Below the pieces are notes generated by a model. The model saw only the letters and a program-made list of their open reading frames with translations, was not told the origin of the DNA and did not search any database. Shown here piece by piece: positions 12,196 to 22,600 of a stretch of 62,000 nucleotides of DNA (position 1 is its first letter; each line of letters opens with the position of its first letter). Made by a program: the position numbers and the translations under genes. The DNA is from Mesostigma viride (taxonomy: Eukaryota > Streptophyta > Mesostigmatophyceae > Mesostigmatales > Mesostigmataceae). The DNA lies in assembly GCA_009746045.1 (NCBI GenBank), contig RPFO01000667.1, forward strand, positions 2,749,273 through 2,811,272. The letters are read 5' to 3'.

Positions 12196-12397
12196 TCCTC
12201 TGTGCATGCTTTCAGGTTCACTTTGTTTGAGAAGGCACCAGAACTTGGTTATTGCAAAATTATATGCTTAAGCCGCTTGCAGGCCTTGGTAGACCGAGAG
12301 ACTGGCAAATTGTGCGCAAGTCCCAGGCGGCTGCCACCATATAACACCCCCAGAGACAACAAACAAACAAACAAACAAAAGAGGGTGGGTGGGTGGG
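12196..12397 (-). repeat. B2 repeat of YR copy 2
   Basis: On the minus strand it runs from a CCCACC/GTTT-repeat stretch through TGTTATATGGTGGCAGCCGC to GCATGCACAGAGGA. It matches B1 at 35017-35165 apart from about 50 extra bases at its inner end. Confidence 0.85.
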
Positions 12398-12822
12398 GAA
12401 AACTGATAAAGCATGCGCCGCCATGTCTTCCTCAATAAATTGGCTGCATTGCATGCGCACGGTGACGGATGCAAGTCCGGTACAGTACTGGCGCGGCGCC
12501 CAGGTGCCACTGAACAGTTGTACTACAAAGAACCCACTTGTACTGATTCTTTCGACATTGTACTACGTTTAGTCACTGTCTACTTCAACCCAGGTGGTCA
12601 TACCACCTCCTAGGCAGGTTGTGCTACACCTGAACGAATCTTTACTAGCCTGAGCTAGTTTGAACTAGTTTGAAGTAGATTGTACTACCCTGTAGTACCA
12701 ATGAAGTACTTTGAACTACATCCAAGTACTTGGAAACAGTCCAGTGGTCATTTGCAGGGACTTTCACCCTTTCTAGGAGCATTTCTCGCAGATCAGCCAT
12801 GAGGCAGCGGCACCGACTCGCA
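12398..12822 (-). repeat. A2 repeat of YR copy 2 (first part)
   Basis: 425 bp of the 476-bp autonomous A repeat; the remaining 51 bp are at 34966-35016, on the far side of NA-1. It matches 21228-21703, 34169-34644 and 56926-57401. Confidence 0.9.
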
Positions 12823-13529
12823 TGGTTGATCTCCCTCGATCTGGATTCCCTGATTTGTCGGGGCGGAGGGAGCGAAGGAGGCGGGGGACGCCGCTGGGTG
12901 ACAGCACATATAAAAAATAAATAGAGCATTTAATATTATAATAGGCCCTGGTCTTTTATAAGGGGCAGTAGTCACAATTTATAAGGGCCCTGGAATTTAA
13001 TAAGGGGCGCCAGTGTGGTGGTACGAGATCTGCCCTTTAATAGGGTGAAAGTCCGTACAAGTAACTTGTAAACTGGTTCTAAGTACTTGGACGTAGTTCC
13101 AAGTACTTCACTTGGCCTACAGGGTAGTACAGTCTACTTCAAACTACTTCAAACTAGTTCATTCTAGTTCAAACCAGTGCTGACGTGCTTTGGCGTAGCA
13201 CTGGACGCTCAGGAGGTGAACGGACCTACTGGGGTGTAGTAGACCAAGACTAAACGTAGTACAATGTCAAAAGAATTAGTAGGGATGGGTTCCTTGTAGT
13301 ACAACTGGCCAAGGGTGCTTTTGGCGCCAAAACCAGGTGTACCGGACTTGCATCCGCCACAGTGGGCAAGTACGCGGCCACTTCGCATGGTGTACGAATA
13401 TTGTATGGGTCACGGAATTGTGTTTCGACCCGAATTAGAAGGACCTGGGCCGCCGCCGGCCCAAGTCTGAGAAAAAGTGCTGGCATATAACCAGCCGAGG
13501 TGTGCCTGTGCTGGTATTCGTTTTTATTA
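12823..13529 (+). repeat. A1 repeat of NA-1
   Basis: NA-family A repeat in plus orientation, beginning TGGTTGATCTCCC and ending TTTTTATTA. It pairs with A2 at 20519-21225. Confidence 0.9.
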
Positions 13530-13949
13530 GAGGTGACGGCCAGCCATGGTGGCTGGCAATGATTTAAACGAATGCAAAAGGCCTCCCCGAGTCCGGGGGG
13601 GCTGGGAATGAATTTTATTTGGAGACGCGCGACGGTGGTCGGCGTCCAAGCGCAGTGTGAGATCATACGCCGTATAATACGGTATAATACGCTATAATAC
13701 GTAATACGCTGGCTTTTAGCGTATAATTTTTCATACGTAATACGTTTTAGCGCATAATGACGTATAATACCGTATAATGCCGTGTTTTCCGCGTTTTTTT
13801 TACGTTTTGCGCGGCTAGGATGCCAGAACGACAGGGCAACGATTTGAAGCCACAGATTTCGTATCTCTACTAAGTACTGACCCGTCTGAACTTTCACAAT
13901 TCGACGCGATCTTATTTTGACATTGTGGTGCACAGTGCGCGCACCGTGC

Positions 13950-14529
13950 GGAGGTGGCCATGGCGACGTGCGTTCCGTTAAAATATGGCTAATCCAGCGG
14001 GCGACAGGCGAAAAAATTAAGCCGATGGTTAAAAGTGATGTTCTATTATGATGTTTCATAGCAAGATCTGCACTATTTGCAAATTCGCTGCCTTTGTTGG
14101 TACAGATTTGCACGGGGGTCTCATCCAACGTCAATTTGGCCGCGATGAATAATCTAGCATGTGTGCCTGCGACGGTAGAACTCGACATTCGTGGGTTATT
14201 TTGATGCAGCAAGAGCCGTTTAGTAACGGACACCATGAAAATAACCTAAGCATCTTCGATCTGCGGCCATTTCCTGTCATTTCTAAAATGATTTCGTTCA
14301 GGCTTGCGCGATCCGCGGTTAATCCATCCATGGCTGGCTGGCTTTTCTTGCGCGCCTGGGTAGGAAATAATGCCGGCCGTGGTACGTTGATTTGCCGCAT
14401 GTCACCGCCCAGTCTGTTTGCGCTCTTAATGAACCTGGCATGAAACTTTTTGCGCCGTTTCTGGGTTTTTCTTGCTATTTTGTTCTCCACTTGTTGCAGT
14501 TGTGCTATCAGATTTTCCGCAGCTTTCAA
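13950..14529 (-). CDS. Hypothetical protein in hAT-A cargo
   Basis: I do not recognise this. An ATG at 14529 opens a 132-codon frame ending at 14131: a Gln/Lys-rich, probably helical N terminus (LIAQLQQVENKIARKTQKRR) and then a mixed region. Another frame continues from 14236 with ARLFIAAKLTLDETPV and KGSEFANSADLAMKHH to about 13940, so the two may be exons or the result of a frameshift near 14200. The GC content is lower than in neighbouring YR and LINE ORFs. It lies between the hAT end and the LINE, where an autonomous hAT would hold its transposase. It could be captured host sequence. Function unknown. Confidence 0.3.
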
Positions 14530-14835
14530 TGGTTTTCCTTACGCTGCGTATGCCATGCTTCCTAAAGCTACCCAGAATTGATCGGGCAGTTATCTGGCTT
14601 TGCTACGCTTCCTGTATGGAGGTTTTCACACGGTAGACATTCTATATTGCGTAGTCAAGGACCCTAGCTGCCTGGGAGCGGCATCACCGTTGCAAGGAGC
14701 TGGCGAGCTCATAGACGCCTGTCATGCTCTTCAGCCTGCTGGAAAACAAGGTTGTTGTATAGAAGGTGAGAATATGTGAGTTACTTATCACATCCCCACC
14801 TGTTTAGCCTCCGTGGTTCCCCAACGGGGACACGA

Positions 14836-14882
14836 GATTAATTAATATTAATTAATTAATTCAGTTAATTAATTAATTAATG
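14836..14882. repeat. TTAA-rich simple repeat
   Basis: Repeated TTAATTAA words in otherwise unassigned hAT-A sequence (14530-15030), in which I see no gene. Confidence 0.7.
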
Positions 14883-15155
14883 CACACCACGAGTCACACA
14901 CCTGTAGTCACATGCAGCTCAGTATATTCACATAGCATCGCACCATGCAAACATACTACATGCATTAATTGTATACTACTGTAGTATTTGCGTGCATGCA
15001 CAGCCACATATATATTAAAAATATAATTACTTACAGCAGAGTGAAATCACTCAAACCAAAGCAAACGCCCAGCTATAAACCTATATACAGAGCCATGTCA
15101 AAGCTCTATACTACGAAGTACGATAAGACCAATGGAAACGCCTAACGGGAGGAAC

Positions 15156-16694
15156 CTAATAGCCCTGCTGCACCGCAAAATCAGCCCGCGTACGGCGGAG
15201 CATGATGTCCGCCATGGCCCGAGTCAGCGCCACCGACAAGCGCTGACGCCAATATGACGTCCAGGTCCGCGCCGACCATGGGGCCCGCTGGCCCTCCAGG
15301 TCCAGCCGGTCCTCCCGGAGCCGGCAACACTCCTTGAAGAAGGCGGAGGTCAGGGGCCCCATGGCCCCAAACTCCTCCAGGACAAAGGGCACCACACGAT
15401 GGTGCCCGACGTCGCCGTAGGCCAGGAGCTTGGCCCGCTCCGCCCGGTCCGCCGTGTAACCTGCCGTGAGGGAGGCCCCAGCCACGTGGCTAAGAGCCAA
15501 GGGCCGCGCCACCGAAACGTCAATAAGCAGATGCCGGCCACCCCCCTCAAAGTCCAGCACCACGATGTCAGGCCGGTGGTTGGGGGAATAGAAGGCAGCG
15601 CCATCCGCATCCTCGGACCGGATGTTCGCGTGGGGGAAAACCGACCGAATCATGGCGAGCACCACCGTCAGGAGGACAGTGTGCAAATACAAATACCAAT
15701 TCTGATTCTGTTGGCCCCCCATGCAGGCAAGGTAGTGAGTCCCCGTGGGATCCAGCGGCTGCCCACAGCTACCACAAGGCCGCCCGGCCGGAACAAGAGG
15801 CTGCGGGGCAAATAGCTGGTGCCGGAGCGCCACCGAGTAGTGGCTGGGAGCCAAGGCGAATGGGGGGGCCATGGGAAGAGCACGAAGGTACGCCGAGCCC
15901 ACACTCCGCAAGGAAAGCGAGAACAGCCACGCACGTCCCTGGGCGTTGAGGTCCGCGAAAAGAGCAATCCAATCAGCCGTGTGCAGAATACCCGCGTAGG
16001 TTTTCTGGTGTTTATCGATGACGCGAGCAGGGAATGCGGCGGGAGATTGAACGGAGGCGACCGAGGGAGTGCCGCGAGGGAGGTGGCGCTGTACCGCCTG
16101 AGCGGCACGGACGGGAGAACAGGCCTGCTGGATCTCAGCATAGGCCTCCTGGATGGCGGTGACGAAGGGCAAAGGGCTGCTGGGGTCCAGGAGGTCAGGC
16201 GCTGCCGTTGCCAAAAGGGGCAGGAGCCGGCAGCTTTCCGCCCACGACTGAGCGACGGAGCCCAAAAAGGCTGCTGGGGCCAGCCGGGCGGCACGAGTCA
16301 GACCGCAGCCACCCATCCGTGCAGGCAGGGAGGCAATGCGAATAGCATGTGGCGGGAGGTCGGGGCCCGGGACCAGCTGCGCCAAGGCCGACTGGATGCG
16401 TTCGTCGTGGCCCTCGGCGGCCAGCCGGACCTGAGACGGAAGAGCGCCCCGGAGCCAGTGAACGACGCGAGGGTGAGCGCAAAACCACAGAAGCAGACCC
16501 TTGGTCTGCGAATCATGAAGGCGCGCAATCAAGGGCAGTACCTCAGTGCGTGCCTCGAGGGCGGCCCGCAGAGCATCGATGACAAACGCGGGGTCGCCAA
16601 CCGGAACGCCGAGGACATCCAACCCATGGAGGCGCTCGTCCCGGCCCAAGAGCTGGGGCGGAAAGCCGGAGCAATCACCTTGGGGCGAGTACAC
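15156..16694 (-). pseudogene. LINE C-terminal region: CCHC and REL endonuclease
   Basis: A 512-codon frame carries the RT thumb and connection region, including ARMGGCGLTRAARLAPAAFL, a pattern common in R2-type elements. It continues through CGSCGQPLDPTGTHYLAC (CX2CX9HX4C zinc site) to RPDIVVLDFEGGGRHLLIDVS, which fits the PD...D core of a restriction-like endonuclease that nicks the target in R2-clade elements. A Lys that would complete a classical D-x-K is not obvious. The stop at 15156 looks like the true end. The frame differs from the RT frame upstream, so a frameshift lies near 16700. Confidence 0.8.
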
Positions 16695-16699
16695 CGCGC

Positions 16700-17931
16700 A
16701 CTTGGCAGGGTCAACTGGAGGTTGATGTCGGCCACCGCGGTCTGCAGTGCCAGCAGAGCCGCGGTGGTGTCCGGCACAGGGCCCAGAAGGTAGATATCAT
16801 CCAAGTAGGCCTGAATAGCGACCGCCGGGTGGGCAGCATGGACCGCTTGGAGGCAACCCTGGAGGGGGGCGGCAAAGTACAGGGGTCCCAGGGGGTCCCC
16901 TTGCTGGGTGCCCGACCGCGACAGCAGGCCGCCGCGAGTGCCGTCCTCCATGATGTGAACCAGTTGGCCGGGCTGGCCGTAGCACACGGCTGTCCAAGCG
17001 TACAAGTCCTCGAAGGACTCCATGACGGCCGCAAACATGCTGGCGCGGGACAGACTGTTGAACGCGTTGTGGCAGTCGACCTTGACGACAGCGTGGGTGG
17101 GGTGGGCCTCGAGGTAGGCCTGCACCGAATGGATGAGGATATCCGCCCCGCCTGGAGTCGTCACCCCCAGCTGGGCCGCCACCGAGGTCTCACCCGCTGC
17201 GAGGGGCGGGCAGAAAAAGGCACGGAGCTCGGGCGCCTTTTGGCGGCAGATCACTTTGCCCACGAGCTTGCGGAGCACCTCACCGCAGGCGATCGGGCGC
17301 ACCTTGCCCTCGGGGGGGGCAAGACACCCTTGAGCAGAGCGAGGAGGCGAGCGCCCGCTAACCACTCGCGCGCAGCGGGAGGAACGCGACCAGCCGCCAG
17401 GTCAATGAGGGTGTCAAAGAGAATGTCCTCGCCCCCATGCCCCACCAGGACCTCCAAGTGCTCGTAGCGCCAGCCCGACGGCCCGGTAGAGGAAGCCCGC
17501 GGGACCTCACGCATCACCTCCAGGAAGCAGTCGCGGTCCAGCCGGAGGGGGGCCGGCAGGGGGTCCGGCACGGGCAGCTGGAATCCGGGCTCCGCAGGGT
17601 GAAGAGCCTCCAAGGCCGCCAGGGTAGCCGCATTGGCGGGGGCGAGCTTGGCCATTTCCAAGCGGGTCATGGCCCGGCTGAGCTGCCCCTCGCGGACGAG
17701 GCGGATGACGTCGGCGGCCACCCGCTCGAAGTTGACCTCCCCCGACAGCCGGGCCGTGCGCGGGGGCGGCACGCCAAACAGCCCCTCCCAGTCCCCCTGC
17801 AGAAAGCGTCGGCAACGGGCAATAACCGCACCCTGGAGGCCGCGCACACCACGCCCGAGAGGGGTGAGGAGCAGGCGGGGGGTCACCATGTGCAGTTTAA
17901 AGCCCAGCGGGTCGTCCGGAGCGGCGTGCAT
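16700..17931 (-). pseudogene. LINE reverse transcriptase (R2-like)
   Basis: Two overlapping frames together make the RT. The first (17931 to about 17300) carries PSGWRYEHLEVL and leads to LLALLKG. After a shift in a G-run near 17320, the second carries GKVRPIACGEVLRKLVGKV, AVVKVDCHNAFNSLSR (catalytic Asp), SGTQQGDPLGPLYFA and AYLDDIYLLGP (catalytic YLDD). Order and motifs are those of R2-clade non-LTR RTs. No APE endonuclease is upstream, which argues against a Dualen-type element as known from Chlamydomonas. Confidence 0.85.
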
Positions 17932-18039
17932 GCGCCGGAGAGAAACGATTGCACATTGCGCGAAAAGGCTACGCGCGCGGTGGGGGAGGTCGGTCAGGGT
18001 AGACGTCGGGTTGATGGCGCATGCATCCCAGGGACCGTG

Positions 18040-18516
18040 TCAAGCCAACGCCAACTGGCCGAGTAGTCGGGCGGCGGGGGCTGGGAGCCGGGGGAGCCGA
18101 GGCGGGAGGGGGGAGGGGGCCGGGACTGCTGGCCGGTTGAGGGGCCGTTGAGCAACACAGGCGCGCGCGTGCTGAGCGCGCCCGTGAATGGAGTACACCC
18201 GCTGGCAGTGAGCTTCCGGGCACCGGTAACAGCTCATGGCCTGCAGATCTGCCGCGCCGAGATCGGGGTGCACAGCGCGAAGGTGCTGGCAGAGGAGGTT
18301 ACGGTTGTGGAACACACCCGCACACGGGGACCCCGTGGGAAGCAGCACGGCACACCGGTGAAGGCCGTCGGCGGGCGCTGAGTGGCGGGGAGCGGCGCCA
18401 GCAAAGGCAGGACGTGGGGCCTGCGGCGTCTCCCCAGCCGGGCCGGCAGGCGCGCGCACCACGACCCGACCAGCGCCCGGCAGGCCCGCCGGGGCCACGG
18501 AGGAGGCAGTGCCCAC
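18040..18516 (-). pseudogene. LINE N-terminal C2H2 zinc fingers
   Basis: A Pro/Ala-rich segment precedes two zinc-finger-like units. The first has CAVLLPTGSPC and HLRAVH; the second has CYRCPEAHC followed by H and C in AQHARAC. R2-type elements use such fingers for target DNA recognition. The frame matches that of the RT start at 17931, with one in-frame TGA near 18040 between them, so a single mutation would explain the gap. The 5' limit near 18540 coincides with the proposed target duplication. Confidence 0.7.
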
Positions 18517-18938
18517 CGGGGAGACCCCCAGCGGAGGGGGATCGCCACATATATATATTAAAATATATAATTACTTGCATCAAAGTGAAGGCACCCAAGT
18601 AAACATAACCAATATAAAGCCACATATATATACATACACACAATTATGCATGCGCACGTTTACATTCTTAGTATTACATGCAATACATCGATCGTGTCCA
18701 CAATATCCACCGTATAGAGTATAGCCGAGGGTAGGGCAACCTTGGATTATGTCCAAAACAGTGTTAAAAACATGTGGATTGATGGTGGGTGTCTTAAAAT
18801 GTGTAAAATCAGAGTATTCTGAGTGTGTCCGTACGAAAACGTATAATACCGTATTATACCGTATTATACCGTATTATACATTATACTCCACCGTGACCGT
18901 ATAACGCGTATAACGTACGATCTCACTCTGTCCAAGCG

Positions 18939-20357
18939 GTCGTTTGAGGGCCAGTCGTTGAAAATCGGGGCAGAAATTGCGGATTTAGTGCCGAAATCTG
19001 CGGTAGGGTGCCGGCAATCTTTTTCGGCCTTAACTGACCTGGGACGAGGCGAATAAAGGTTGCTTGGACCTGTTTCGAAGGTCCTAAACGACGAGCAAAG
19101 GTGGCCGGCTGCTGTCCCGTCGTTTGAGGGGTGGGCATAGAAATTTTGACCCGAAATTGAGTCGCAAGGCCGGAAAGTGCGGTAAGGGAACGAAAATTTT
19201 ATTTCGGCCCTGGGCGTGCTTGTTCGAGCTGTTTTACGTTTGATACTGCCTTGCATGATGACCCTCAACGACGAGCAGTGTAAAAAATATAGTAGGCTGC
19301 AATGCCGGCTGCCCAAGATCTGAATGCGGCATCATTAGCTACCTTTGGCTCTCGGCGGGGCTTTGCGGGCAGGGCATACCGCGTCACAGCCCGATGGCTT
19401 TGAAGGAGCGGGTCGGCCGGTCCATTACGTGATGGTAACGTGAAAAAGAATATGTGGAGCCGAATTTTATGGGGAAAACCGGTGGCTGGAGGAGCGCTGG
19501 GTGTGGCTCCCTGGATTTTATTTCTCGAGGGCTTACGTGGTGGTAGGGCGGCTCGGCGGCCTTGGGCCAGTGGTGGCCGGTTGGGGGAGGTGCCTTTCTT
19601 GACGGCTTTGGGGAGCTAAGGACTGTGGTGTTTTGGAACTGGGGGGAGGCAAAATGAGCGGCCTACGTAAAAAGACTTTTGGGCGCTGCCAGGCTAGTAC
19701 CCTGAGAGCTTTGGGATGACATCTGTAATGGCATCCAAGAGGTGGGCAGGCAATGGGGGGAGCCTGGTGAGACCGGCTGGTTTTGACGGTTGTGAGGGCT
19801 AAGAGCAGGGACGCTTGCTCAAGATAGCCTAAGTGACCGGCTAGCTGTCCTGAGAATGGAATGGAGATTACACCTTGCTATGTATGCCGCCGGCAGCCCT
19901 CTAGGGCGAGTACCTGGGATGCTTGCACCCCGGGTTACGCCCTGCAAACAGAGGGCTGTGACCGTAGCGGCAGCTTGTGGCATGTGACTTTTGGCGAGTC
20001 GCTGGGCCATAGCACTGGATCGTGACAGTTATGGCATGAGGAGCGCGAGGAGGATGGTGTAGGGTGGAAGTGGCAGACGTGCCAGCTATTTTCGCTGGAC
20101 GAGGAGGGGGGAAAGGTGTGGGGGATTGATTGACCGTACCTACGGTTGGACGCTGTTCTCTCCTATCCAAGGGGGATCAAGGCATTGTTTGAGACTTCGC
20201 TAGTGGGGCGCACTCCAGCAGACAAGCTGGGGCCCCACTGTTGGTGACAGGCTTCCCCGCGACCAGTAAGTGAGGGGCACTCTAGCAGGCATGCTAGGCC
20301 TTCACTATTGGTGACGGGTCCTCCACGGCCAGAATGGCCAGGCTGGGGGAAGCGGGG
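18939..20357 (+). other. Internal region of NA-1 (3' part)
   Basis: Continues the NA-1 body after hAT-A. It has no plausible sense gene. Two hairpins just before B1 (20215-20230 and 20282-20297) are listed separately. Confidence 0.6.
20215..20297 (+). promoter_or_regulatory. Paired hairpins upstream of NA-1 B1
   Basis: CCAGC-AGACAA-GCTGG at 20215-20230 is preceded by GGGGCGCACT. CTAGCA-GGCA-TGCTAG at 20282-20297 is preceded by GGGGCAC. The same kind of hairpin with different stem bases lies before B1 of the autonomous elements. Confidence 0.5.
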
Positions 20358-20518
20358 AGTGAGATGGCAGCATCAGCTGGCTGGGGGGGCCTGCAGATGC
20401 TTTATTCACCAATTATGCGACTTTGGTCCAAGAGTCTCTTGTGCGTAAACGTATTTTGTAAAAAATAATGTCTGGAGCCCTCAATGATGGAGTGAACGAG
20501 TTGAGACATGCATAGGGA
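20358..20518 (+). repeat. B1 repeat of NA-1
   Basis: Reverse complement of 7233-7393 and 27984-28144. It ends GACATGCATAGGGA directly before the A2 start TGGTTGATCT. Confidence 0.85.
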
Positions 20519-21225
20519 TGGTTGATCTCCCTCGATCTGGATTCCCTGATTTGTCGGGGCGGAGGGAGCGAAGGAGGCGGGGGACGCCGCTGGGTGACAG
20601 CACATATAAAAAATAAATAGAGCATTTAATATTATAATAGGCCCTGGTCTTTTATAAGGGGCAGTAGTCTCAATTTATAAGGGCCCTGGAATTTAATAAG
20701 GGGCGCCAGTGTGGTGGTACGAGATCTGCCCTTTAATAGGGTGAAAGTCCGTACAAGTAACTTGTAAACTGGTTCTAAGTACTTGGACGTAGTTCCAAGT
20801 ACTTCACTTGGCCTACAGGGTAGTACAGTCTACTTCAAACTACTTCAAACTAGTTCATTCTAGTTCAAACCAGTGCTGACGTGCTTCGGCGTAGCACTGG
20901 ACGCTCAGGAGGTGAACGGACCTACTGGGGTGTAGTAGACCAAGACTAAACGTAGTACAATGTCAAAAGAATTAGTAGGGATGGGTTCCTTGTAGTACAA
21001 CTGGCCAAGGGTGCTTTTGGCGCCAAAACCAGGTGTACCGGACTTGCATCCGCCACAGTGGGCAAGTACGCGGCCACTTCGCATGGTGTACGAATATTGT
21101 ATGGGTCACGGAATTGTGTTTCGACCCGAATTAGAAGGACCTGGGCCGCCGCCGGCCCAAGTCTGAGAAAAAGTGCTGGCATATAACCAGCCGAGGTGTG
21201 CCTGTGCTGGTATTCGTTTTTATTA
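20519..21225 (+). repeat. A2 repeat of NA-1
   Basis: NA-family A repeat, nearly identical to 12823-13529 in the same orientation. It is followed by two bases of B2 and then YR copy 1. Confidence 0.9.
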
Positions 21226-21227
21226 GC

Positions 21228-21703
21228 TGGTTGATCTTACGATCTGGATTCCCTGATTTGCGACTAAGGGGAGCGGAGTGCGAGTCGGTGCCGCTGCCTC
21301 ATGGCTGATCTGCGAGAAATGCTCCTGGAAAGGGTGAAAGTCCCTGCAAATGACCTCTGGACTGTTTCCAAGTACTTGGATGTAGTTCAAAGTACTTCAT
21401 TGGTACTACAGGGTAGTACAATCTACTTCAAACTAGTTCAAACTAGCTCAGGCTAGTAAAGATTCGTTCAGGTGTAGCACAACCTGCCTAGGAGGTGGTA
21501 TGACCACCTGGGTTGAAGTAGACAGTGACTAAACGTAGTACAATGTCGAAAGAATCAGTACAAGTGGGTTCTTTGTAGTACAACTGGTCAGTGGCACCTA
21601 GGCGCCGCGCCAGTACTGTACCGGACTTGCATTCGTCACCGTGCGCATGCAATGCAGCCAATTTATTGAGGAAGACATGGCGGCGCATGCTTTATCAGTT
21701 TTC
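21228..21703 (+). repeat. A1 repeat of YR copy 1
   Basis: 476 bp, TGGTTGATCTTACG to CTTTATCAGTTTTC, the same as A2 at 34169-34644. Short words such as AACTAG, GTACTT and TAGTAC are very dense. Confidence 0.9.
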
Positions 21704-22185
21704 AAATTCGTTTTTCGGTTTTCTAAGCCATCTTTTGGCCGTTTTACCTCGGAATAGATCCGTTTTAAAGCTAACGACTTCCTCTTTACGAATATGATGG
21801 CTAGCGGGGATGAAAACGCTAGCGAGACGGGGGATTTACCGCGCGGATTTGCGAGTCGTGTGGAGAAAATCTATGTGAACCATGGCAGGAACGCCTCAGC
21901 CAGAGTGAGATCGTACGTTATACGCGTCGTACGGTCACGGTGGAGTATAATGTATAATACGGTATAATACGGTATAATACGGTATTATACGTTTTCGTAC
22001 GGACACACTCAGAAAACTCTGATTTTACACATTTTAAGACACCCACCATCAATCCACATGTTTTTAACACTGTTTTGGACATAATCCAAGGTTGCCCTAT
22101 GTGTATAACTGTATATATGTGGCTTTATATTGATCATGTTTACTTGGGTGCCTTCACTTTGATGCAAGTAATTATATATGGTAAA

Positions 22186-22420
22186 AAGGCCAGCAATAAC
22201 TAGGGGACCGTGCAGTGGGCCAGCAAGGGGCCAACATGTTAAACATGGCCAGCACTAACTAGGGGACCGTGCAGTGGGCCAGCAAGGGGCCAACATGTTA
22301 AACATGGCCAGCACTAACTAGGGGACCGTGCAGTGGGCCAGCAAGGGGCCAACATGTTAAACATGGCCAGCACTAACTAGGGGACCATGCAGTGGGCCAG
22401 CATAGGGCCAACATATTAAA
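22186..22420. repeat. 59-bp tandem repeat, about four copies
   Basis: GGGGACCGTGCAGTGGGCCA recurs every 59 bp from about 22203 to 22380. It lies inside hAT-B, 3' of the transposase gene. The last copy is more diverged. A short unassigned region follows to the transposase stop. Confidence 0.85.
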
Positions 22421-22600
22421 CACATCATCAATTCAAATACCACACATGTGGTAGTTGACTATTGCATGCTGCCCTTGCCATTAAATTAAATTAAATTATA
22501 ACATGCCTCCGTGGGGAGGTCATGTAGCCCTTGCCATGCATGTAGCCCTTGCCATGGTGCAACTGTTTTCTGCAGGCTCATAAACAACACCTCACTAGCT

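Larger units (their letters stand above)
15030..18545 (-). mobile_element. R2-like LINE with restriction-like endonuclease
   Basis: Minus-strand non-LTR element inserted in hAT-A. Near-identical AT-rich sequence lies at both sides: CACATATATATTAAAAATAT at about 15004 and CACATATATATATTAAAATA at about 18545, each followed by ATAATTACTT. This looks like a target duplication of about 28-30 bp. Domain order is N-terminal C2H2 zinc fingers, RT, CCHC, then a PD-(D/E)XK-like endonuclease, the plan of R2/CRE/NeSL-type LINEs. At least two frameshifts interrupt the coding region. Confidence 0.8.
13653..18930. mobile_element. hAT-A: non-autonomous hAT transposon
   Basis: It is bounded by a perfect 8-bp target duplication, TCCAAGCG (13645-13652 and 18931-18938), with inverted ends CAGTGTGAGATC and CAGAGTGAGATC. 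Eight-base duplications and CAG-type ends are hAT hallmarks. About 270 bp at the left end and about 350 bp at the right end match the ends of hAT-B (right and left ends respectively). Arrays of TATAATACGG-like words flank both termini. The middle lacks the hAT transposase; it holds unrelated sequence with a hypothetical gene and an R2-like LINE. Confidence 0.85.

Noticed and set aside
15399-17467. Plus-strand reading frames opposite the R2-like LINE
   Set aside because: They are GC-rich antisense shadows of the RT and endonuclease frames.
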